Source of the DNA: Hypericum androsaemum
Taxonomy: Eukaryota > Streptophyta > Magnoliopsida > Malpighiales > Hypericaceae
Direction of reading: 5' to 3'
NCBI GenBank assembly: GCA_963995505.1
Contig: OZ023189.1
Span: 2,865,155 to 2,929,154 of the forward strand
DNA: 64,000 nt
Under the pieces are notes generated by a model. It did no database searches. It saw nothing but the letters and a program-made list of their open reading frames with translations, and was not told where the DNA came from. This document shows positions 56,445 to 64,000 of this stretch, piece by piece. The translations under genes were made by a program, and so were the position numbers. Within the stretch, counting starts at the first letter, position 1, and each line of letters starts with the position of its first letter.

Positions 56445-59371
56445 ATGGCGGGCAACCCAACAACAACAACCCTGAGCCGCTCCTTGGTGGGCTTATCCAC
56501 TAAACCCACCAAGGTAGTGAGTCGACTCGGCGGCCGCTACGCTGTTTCCAACTCGCTCATCCTCCACCCTCTGAGTTGCCGCCAGGAAGGTAGTAGTAGT
56601 GCGTTTCGCCAAAACCATCTGGGTCCTGACAGCTTCCGGGTTCTGTCTGCTCCTGGTGGCGGCTCCGGCGATGTCGGTGGCGGTAATTATGGCGGGGGAG
56701 GTGGCGCGGGTGATGCTGGAGGTGGAGAGGGAGACAAAAAGTGGTCTTTCTTGTCATGGTAATTGTGAATTGTTTTATTTATTGGTGAAAGGTTCTATTC
56801 TGAAGTGAAAAATGAGAGAAGATAAGATTATAAAAATTTTGATTTTATATTTTCCAGCTTATGAGAAAGTAATGCCTGAACAAGCTAGACCTGCTGTTTG
56901 ATTGCTATGTTGGAGAAGGAAGACAACTAACTGGCTGTGCTTTACAAAAATGGCATTCATCGATTTTTCAGTTTTCTTCTGAAATAACAAGTGAAGGCAG
57001 ATTGTGATCAGGCCTTAGAGTTTCTCTTTTGTGTTGTCTTTCTTTCGCTTGTTAAAAAAAGAGAGTGCCTTTTGCCATTATAAATTTTCATGATATCGCG
57101 TTTTCTGTACAAATTCACTGACTGAAATCACAAACCTTGATAACTTTTTTACCTTATTGGGTCTTTATTTTTGTCAAAAGTTTCCACTGTCTGCAGAAAG
57201 AAAAGATTTTCAACTGTACTTAACCTACCTTTGTTCCTTGAACGGACGGTTTTATTGTAAGCATATGATACATTACTCCCAGATGATATGCAATCTGGGG
57301 CATGGAGCTTGTATATAAGCATCATGTTTGTTTTGTCCATACTGAACCCCAGAGACAGACAGCCAGCCAACTTTCCAGTGATGACTTTTGCTTAATAACA
57401 TCTCTGTTGAAGTTTCTTTCTTATGTGGATATTGATGTTTATTCTCTAGTACGAGGTGATCCAGATGACCCCCTTCCTTGAAGCTGAATTTTGATATTTA
57501 TTGCAGGTACTTGGAGCTTCTAGCCCGATACCCTGTACTGACGAAAGCCATTACATCTGCGATTTTGACTTTAATTGGAGATCTGATCTGCCAGGTAAAT
57601 TTTCTATAAAAGTCCCTGCAGTCATACTCGTTACTTGTCTTACTTTATCAACTTCACTTTTACAAGTTGAAGGCAAATTCTTGTATGATGCGGGCTGATA
57701 TAATTAATTAGGATGCAAGTTCATCCATCGGCCAAAAATTTAAGTCACGTTTTAGTTTCCGTCATTGAGCAGTCTTCGGGTATATCCTTTGAGAAGTGAA
57801 CTTGTGGTGTGTGCTAGGGTTGTGCTTCCCGAAATAACTACTTTATTGTGTAGGTTTATATCTAGGGATTATGCGCCGACTGTTTTCTCATGGATCAGCT
57901 AATATCGTGATTCCTTTTTCTCGCAGCTAGCGATTGATAAAGTTACATCTGTGGATGTCAAAAGAACCTTTCTTTTCTCACTTTTGGGGCTGGTGTTAGT
58001 TGGCCCGACATTGCACTATTGGTAATTTCTGAACCACTGATATCTTCATTTCTTCTACCATTCTCAATTTATGAAAAAAAATTATTGGGAAATGCGATAA
58101 GAATTGTAGACTAAAATTTACCGGTCTAAGAAGGTATCATTGGCATTAATATGAAACCTTAAAGTTACTTCTTGCCTTGTTCCTTAGCATCATTTTGTAT
58201 TGCTGTTTTGCTTTAACATTGGTGGGAGTTTGGCCAGATTTTTCTAATGTTTACCGCACAACTAAGATTAGTGATTTAGTCCACTGTTGTCTTCCATCTA
58301 GATTCTCTGAGTATGTTTCTTGATAAATCTGCTCTTTGTGAGTTATTTTTTTATGCTTTAATCTCTAGGTACTTATACTTGAGTAAAGTTGTGACGATGC
58401 CTGGTGCATCTGGTGTTTTTTTACGACTTGTGCTTGATCAGGTGATTTGTAGATTATTTTAATTCAAGTTTTCATTTTTTTTTGGCTATGGACTGTTTTT
58501 TATACTCACATCTTGTAAATTAATCTAACGTGAATGCAGTTTCTCTTTTCACCCACATTTATCGCAGTGTTCCTGTCCACATTGGTGACGCTTGAGGGGA
58601 GGCCGTCTGAAGTTGTGCCTAAGCTTCAACAGGTTGTGTAAACTCTACTATGATATCCGTGGTTAATTTAAGTAATGGGGTTCTTCTGCTCGAGGCAGGA
58701 TTTCCTCCCAATAGTTTTGCCTAATTGTGAACTATATGAATGCAGGAATGGTTCTCTGCTGTTATTGCAAATTGGAAACTGTGGATACCTTTTCAATTTC
58801 TGAACTTCAGATTTGTACCTCAGCAATTCCAGGTGTTTATTTTTTGTTTAATCGACTGCAATGCCCTTTTTTCCTTCATCAATTAACGTAATGGATGTCA
58901 TACATGATGGATGACCTGTTTAAAGAAGAAAACATGAAGTTGTTGCGACTTCATCGCTGATCAGTTGGAGATGGTTTTGAGTTATAAGATGACGGATTAG
59001 AACATGGTTGGGAAGAAGAAACAGCAATTCAACCTTCTGTTGACTGGATAAAGGATTAGGGAGTATCATTTTTTTTGGATGGTGGTTCAGTTTTTTTCTA
59101 CATCTTCCTCCGACTTTAAACGCTCACAAACATTAACTTCGGTGTAGTTTTACTTGCAGCTTCCCTAAATGTTTTTGCATTTTCATGCATCAGCTTTTTT
59201 GTCCCACCATCACCTGCTTGATTTCTGGCCTATGCGATATTAATCTGTTCATCTTCTGCCTAACCTTTACCGGGATATTCGCGATTTCAGGTTCTTGCAG
59301 CTAATGTCGTTGCTCTTGCCTGGAACGTGATTCTATCATTCAAAGCTCACAAGGAAATTCTCCAGAAATAG
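56445..59371 (+). CDS. Mpv17/PMP22 family membrane protein, probably plastid-targeted (276 aa, 7 exons)
   Basis: CDS exons: 56445-56758, 57507-57594, 57927-58021, 58369-58441, 58540-58632, 58746-58832 and 59291-59371; GT-AG introns, phases join (831 nt including TAG). The N-terminus MAGNPTTTTLSRSLVGLSTK, rich in Ser/Thr and basic residues, looks like a transit peptide. A Gly-rich hinge precedes the domain (GGGNYGGGGGAGDAGGG). The Mpv17 domain (about residues 100-272) has WSFLSWYLELLARYPVLTKA, ITSAILTLIGDLICQ, LLGLVLVGPTLHYWYLYLSK, LVLDQFLFSPTFIAVFLS, WKLWIPFQFLNFRFVPQQFQ and WNVILSFKAHKE. The last two blocks are the family signature. The four hydrophobic helices fit an integral organelle-membrane channel-like protein. 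I chose the ATG at 56445 because the open frame upstream has none. It resembles the Arabidopsis Gly-rich member of the family. Intact gene. Confidence 0.95.
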
Positions 59372-59872
59372 GTACATTTGTAGACAAAGGAATCCAGTAG
59401 AGTGACAATGCATGCTTCTACAATTTCCAAGTACAATGTCTGATTCACGATTTCGAAGTCCGATTTCAGATTTCCGTTTATCTCTACCATATCTCCGCAT
59501 TTGGTGCAGGTACGGTTTAGGTGTTCCGATGCCCTGTATGATGATACTCGCAACGTACGTTCAAGCATCTGCACATCGCCATCAAATTGAATATCTGGTT
59601 CTTTTGAAGATATGAAGTGGAATTCGAAGTTGACACACTGCAGTTGCTTATAAACTAGATAATGTAGCCATCTCGTACTCTTGTTTTGCTCTTAAAACTG
59701 CTGCCTATTATATATTAGGCCTTCAAATTGCCATGGACACGAATGTCCGTAATCGCCGTACATGTACTGAATTTTTCGTTTATTTGTAACATGAAAGTGA
59801 AATATCCTTAATTCCCTGGAGAAAACCTATTCTAATACAATAAGGAGTTGTTAGTAAGAAAAAATGTCGAGA

Positions 59873-60632
59873 TGTTGGAGCGGAAAATTAATTTGCAGAT
59901 TCGTACGACCCTGTTTCGGTAAAATAGTTGTATCTTCCCACTGGAGTATCTGATTGATGCGATTCTAAAAATTACAGAAAGACAAGCCATAGATCTACAA
60001 CTTTGTAGTTTATGACTTTCAAATTCGTCACGGAAAGGGGTCCTAATTGGGTTACAAGTTTGGACAGTTTGTGCACCAGTGCGGGTGACGATTTTCGTGG
60101 CTTATTCGGGAAAAGAGGAGACGATGAACATGAAGTATGACTTAGGAAGTAGGCCAGGGTTGTTGTAGATTTTTAGTACATTGGGTTTGCTTGTATTAGA
60201 TTTTTCAGTATTGGATTTCTTATGTTAGGTATTCATATATTAGCTAATTTTTCTGTATTAGGCTGGGCTAGATTAGGAGTCTTTCCGTATATAAGGAGAG
60301 CTTGGGCGAGGGATACCCACAAACAAAAGAACACATCACACCTTTAGCTTCATAGCTTTCATCTTAGATTTTATCTTTTATGTTTATCTTTTTTCTTTCC
60401 CCTCAATTTGTCAATAAACTTCTTGCTCATCTACTAATTTTTTTCTTTCCTACCTATTCCGATTTCTTACTTTTCTTGTCGCTTTCTCTATATTCATCTC
60501 TTCTTCTTTTTCGTTTGATCGCTCTTGGAATGACTATTCCAGACCCGTTCCTAAGTTCGTTTCGACATTTTACCACAATTTACCTACAGGAGGGAAAAGG
60601 AGAGTTTCGGTCATGATTCTGTCGTTACAACA
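59873..60632 (+). mobile_element. Probable solo LTR (about 760 bp)
   Basis: The segment starts TGTTGGAGCGGAAAATTAAT and could end GTCGTTACAACA, giving TGTTGG...ACAACA inverted ends. Inside there is a TATA-like TATATAAGGAGAGC (about 60285), spaced as in an LTR promoter, followed by a short leader rich in TTTC. No flanking duplication was found and the right end is uncertain. No gag/pol follows. Confidence 0.45.
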
Positions 60633-60907
60633 TAAAGTGGGGTCGACATTTGTCCTTATTTTTCAAGTTAGTGGTTTCATCTATATGATCATATCATTAT
60701 ATTATAGTTAAGATTCACAGGTAACTGAACCTCAAACATGTAATTATATTCGAATTGCGGCAATGTGTATCGCAACGCGATCTATAGTTAAGACTCATGA
60801 GCATGCATTTTTATTAGGTGCAAGGGGATTACTGCTTGTGATGTTGTGTATGATTATAAGTATGACATTTATTTATTTGTCTAATTATTATCTAATCATT
60901 AAATTTT

Positions 60908-61633
60908 GAGCAAGTTGTCTTCCAATCCCTAGTTTTTAACGATATCTATATTTTAGTCCTTACTGTTCCTAATAACATACTTCCGTCTTCTAAGTTTGCA
61001 AAAATGCAACTCTCAAGTTCCTCGCTGACAAGGTCAACATAATTTTTTTAATGACCTTTATACCCTTCCAAAAAATTAACAAAAAACAAAACAAAAATCA
61101 ACCCTCTCATCTCTCGTCGTCACCCCCAACCTCAACCTTGAATCACCACCCCGGACCATCTCACTCCTTCCACCGCCATCCAAGCCATTCTCTGACCGGC
61201 CAGTTTCAAATAAAGGAAGAAAAAGAAAGGGTGCTTCCATTAAAAAGCCAATGCGAAGGCGAAGCAGCTGCTTCCTAATTTGATTGGTGGTGCTGGTGAT
61301 CCTCCCCCGGTGAAGATGATTTTTTTTTGGTTGATTGGTGGTGCTGCTTCGGTGCTTCCCTGCCTTTCGGAATCTATTTTTGGTTGATTTTGTTTTTGAT
61401 TTTTGAGTTTGATTTTTGGTGTTCATAGTGAGATCTAGAAGTAGGATGTAAATTTTTTTCAAGGGTATTTTTTGTCATTTTCATGACAAAAAAATAAAAA
61501 AATATCAGCTGACGTCAGCGAGGGGTCTGAAAGTATAATAAAATTAAACTATGGAAAATTTTTAATCGATTATCGAAAGATAGGGATAAAAGGCAAATAT
61601 ACCAAATAATACGAGTCTGAGAGTAATTATCCC
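60908..61633. mobile_element. Pack-MULE-like element E (about 726 bp)
   Basis: The right end, reversed, GGGATAATTACTCTCAGACT is the family terminus. The left end GAGCAAGTTGTCTTCCAATC is diverged. The arms share the internal order seen in the other members: a line about fitting CTCAAGTTCCTCGCTGACAA on the left against the complement of CAGCGAGGGGTCTGAAAGT on the right. The interior (61080-61430) is coding-looking in both strands but unidentified. No clean 9-bp duplication was found. Confidence 0.6.
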
Positions 61634-61719
61634 AAATATCTAATAGCTTTTAACTTAAACACTCTGGCTAAGAGGTACTTCTATATCCAAAAAATATGAG
61701 TATAATAAGACTTATATTT

Positions 61720-62920
61720 AAGATTCGTTGAAAATTAAATTGATGTAGAAAATTGGATTGCAGATTGACTTGCTTGCTGACTTTCTTTTCTCATTTGCAT
61801 GCTTCCTAGAATTATGGTCTTTTTGTCCACAAGTTTTGCAGGTCATTTTTCTTGATAGCTTTGTATTTTTTTGTGATTGGTTTTGAGACAGTCTGATCCT
61901 TGGACAAAGAGGACATACCTTTTTCATCATCCAATCTCTCCTCTTTTGCTTCCTTTACATCAACATTACTCGAATCCATTCAACACATTGTAGGACAGAC
62001 TTCTGTCTCGTATCAAGAATATCCCTATTCCAGCATTCTGACAAATTATTTTTCAACATGTCACAAGATGATGTAGTTGAGAAAAATGCCTTTGACCACT
62101 CTATGAATGGCCTCTCATGCAGCCATTTAAATGCCTCTTCTGACTCATCGTGAATCTGCTGCATATTTTTTACAAAATCTGATTGGTGGTCTGATTTGGC
62201 TGCACTCCAAATAAGCTGCTTAAGGCTTAAATCACTATGTTTGCTCATGAAATTTATGTATATATGTCGAACACAACACATTTGCTCAGCAAATACAAAC
62301 ATATCTCTCATGAAATTTTTCAACCCCTGGAATATTTAAAAGTTATTATCAATTGTTCTAATTTAATAGATTGCTGAATTTATTACTTACTTTTTGCCTA
62401 TCGAACATGATTATCAAGCCTTCATACTCTGACATGTTGATACCATCATCTAAAAGTTTCAAGAACCATTGCCAAGTTTGAGTGCACTCTTTTTCCAAAA
62501 TGGCATATGCTATTGGAAAAATACCATTGTTCCCATGTATCCCAACAATAGAGAGGACTTGACCAAGATACGACCCCTTCATCCAAGATCCATCCAAGCG
62601 AACAAATGTTCTACATGTTTCATACCAACCCTTCTTGCAAGCATAAAAAAAATGTATATCCCTTCAAACATGTTTTCTTCATCTAACCAAAGCTTCACGG
62701 TGCTACCAGAATTTGTTCTCCTAAGCTCAAAACATACTCATGTAACTTTGGACAATCTCTACTTGTAATCATGAAACTTTGGACCATTTTATCCATCTTT
62801 ATAGTTGACATCATATCACGATCAATACAGTCCCAGTAATACACTGAACTATCAGAATACACATGCTCTCCATTGACAGCTTTAAGTAATCCAAAGATAT
62901 GGAACTTTATCGTAAACAAA
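61720..62920 (-). pseudogene. Second MULE transposase, minus strand, decayed
   Basis: Minus strand, in order: VYYWDCIDRDMMSTIKMDKM (about 62850); a frameshifted piece KLWLDEENMFEGIYIFFYAC; then FVRLDGSWMKGSYLGQVLSI (first Asp of DDE, about 62593) with GNNGIFPIAYAILEKECTQT and WQWFLKLLDDGIN. Next is EGLIIMFDRQK (second Asp). A GT-AG intron (about 62392-62326) restores RQK-GLKNFMRDMF. Then come SAAKSDHQSDFVKNMQQIHD and LKNNLSECWNRDILDTRQKS (Glu), and a C-terminal zinc-knuckle-like CKTCGQKDHNSRKH (about 61830). It differs clearly from the MuDR copy at 6.1 kb, so it represents another MULE lineage. Lesions: frameshifts near 62600-62700 and stops after WIRVMLM and before the knuckle. Confidence 0.85.
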
Positions 62921-63565
62921 CCACAACCTTCTCTTGAACAAATATCAGATTAAAAATAAAGCATATTAAACATTGATGTCCCAGTAATAGATTAAAAGAA
63001 AGCAGTACCCTATTAACCTAGATTAAATAATTAAGTAGTACCCTATTAACTTAAAATAAACAATTAAGCAGTACCAAAAATCTAACAGAAAGCAATACCG
63101 AAAATCTTCGTGCATATATCACTAAACCAATACAACATGCACACAGATTAAATAAACAAAAAAAATGCAGAATTTACCGTTATTAGGCGGCAGATCACGA
63201 AATCCTCTTTATTTAGGTATTGGGTCTCTCATGTCTTCTCAATGGTGAAGGTGCTTTTTGGGTTCAGCTAATCCTTCGTAAAAATTTAAGCAATTCCTCA
63301 TGTGGAGGCGACAGAGATCAAAATAAAACTATAACGGTAAACTAAAGCAGTTTAGTCTTTTGGGCTTCTTGATATTTATTTTTAGTCTTGTTTTTTTTTG
63401 AAGGGAATATTTTTAGTCTTGTTAGGTTTTCTTTGTTAGCACCAAAAGTAATATTTTCCCGCTATAATTGGTGGGTCCCTTTTTTTTTTTGGGTTCCAGG
63501 CAGATTTTCTGGCAAAGCGGATGACATCAATTATCATAAAGAGAAAAAAATAGGTTAGTCTATAG

Positions 63566-63784
63566 TCACCATGGACAAAAAGATATTAAAGATTGGTGAT
63601 TATGGATGTTTTTTACCCGCTTATAAAACCTTCGACCTTTGCTTCCATTAAAAAACGACGAGGTCACTCCAAAAGCCAATTTCAATCTTCTCTGGGCCAA
63701 TATCTCAAGGTCGCCTCCGGAAACGACGTCGTTGAGGTCGTTGGCCCGAATGTATAGGTAGGTGAAAATGGTGAGTGTGAGACC
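63566..63784 (-). other. Truncated unidentified ORF cut by an LTR insertion
   Basis: The minus-strand reading LTIFTYLYIRANDLNDVVSG followed by GDLEILAQRRLKLAFGVTSS has coding character (one hydrophobic stretch, balanced composition). Its upstream end coincides with the TG start of the LTR at 63785, so the original exon seems cut there. I do not recognise the family. Confidence 0.3.
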
Positions 63785-64000
63785 TGTTAGGAATTCAGCA
63801 ACCAAGAGAACAAAATGCGTAAAGAATACGGACGCAAGAGATTACGTGGTTCGGCCTAATACCTACATCCACGGAGAGAAAGGACAACTTTTATTGATGG
63901 ATCCGAGTCATAAAGCCATAACTAACCATATGGTAACACGTCTTAATATAATAGACGAACCCTTGGTGTACAAAAAACCTATCTAGATCGAATTAGGATT
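63785..64000 (+). mobile_element. Left end of an LTR retrotransposon or solo LTR
   Basis: It starts TGTTAGGAATTCAGCAACCA and contains AGATTACGTGGTTCGGCCTA and CCTACATCCACGGAGAGAAA. These motifs recur in many plant LTRs (TGGTTCGGC...CTACGTCCACGG). The element runs out of the window, so its type, size and strand cannot be decided. Confidence 0.55.

Noticed and set aside
59347..59615. Short ORFs on both strands after the Mpv17-like stop codon
   Set aside because: They lie in the 3' UTR of the Mpv17-like gene and show no conserved motif.

Overview
This window is nuclear DNA of a flowering plant, most likely a eudicot. It is AT-rich, its genes are split by short GT-AG introns, and it carries plant-typical transposable elements (MuDR-type MULEs, an L1-type LINE with a DUF4283 ORF1, Ty1/copia, a Cassandra 5S-type LTR, and a plant mobile domain gene). 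I cannot name the species. Exon coordinates below were read by hand from splice signals, reading phase and family conservation.

Layout. 1-980: broken 3' end of an OB-fold gene. 1.6-12.6 kb: MULE territory, with a foldback element carrying half a tRNA, a degenerate repeat array split by a 2.28-kb solo LTR, a decayed MuDR transposase (6.1-8.7 kb), an intact unknown ORF with a diverged inverted relative, and a decayed plant mobile domain (PMD) gene. 12.6-22.7 kb: a LINE on the minus strand whose 5' side is interrupted by a 5.3-kb copia element (17182-22505). 25.0-29.2 kb: an intact ARP1-like RRM RNA-binding protein gene (minus). 30-46 kb: a dense nest of non-autonomous TIR elements. Their termini resemble GGGTAAATTAC, two have exact 9-bp target-site duplications, and several carry captured gene fragments (TPR protein, ubiquitin-like domain of a UPL5-type E3). 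They are mixed with LINE pieces and a Cassandra LTR. 47.0-49.0 kb: a RAD52-like organellar DNA-binding protein gene (ODB1-like, minus). 50.4-53.3 kb: a GDSL esterase/lipase gene (minus). 56.4-59.4 kb: an Mpv17/PMP22 family membrane protein gene (plus). 59.9-64 kb: a probable solo LTR, another TIR element, a second MULE transposase pseudogene and the left edge of an LTR element.

Four genes look intact and functional: ARP1-like (268 aa), ODB1/RAD52-like (183 aa), GDSL lipase (370 aa) and Mpv17/PMP22 (276 aa). They are unrelated housekeeping or regulatory genes, not a pathway. The most unusual part is the cluster of Pack-MULE-like elements at 31.7-45.9 kb (with one more at 60.9 kb), nested in each other and in a LINE, which acts as a local hotspot for capturing gene fragments.
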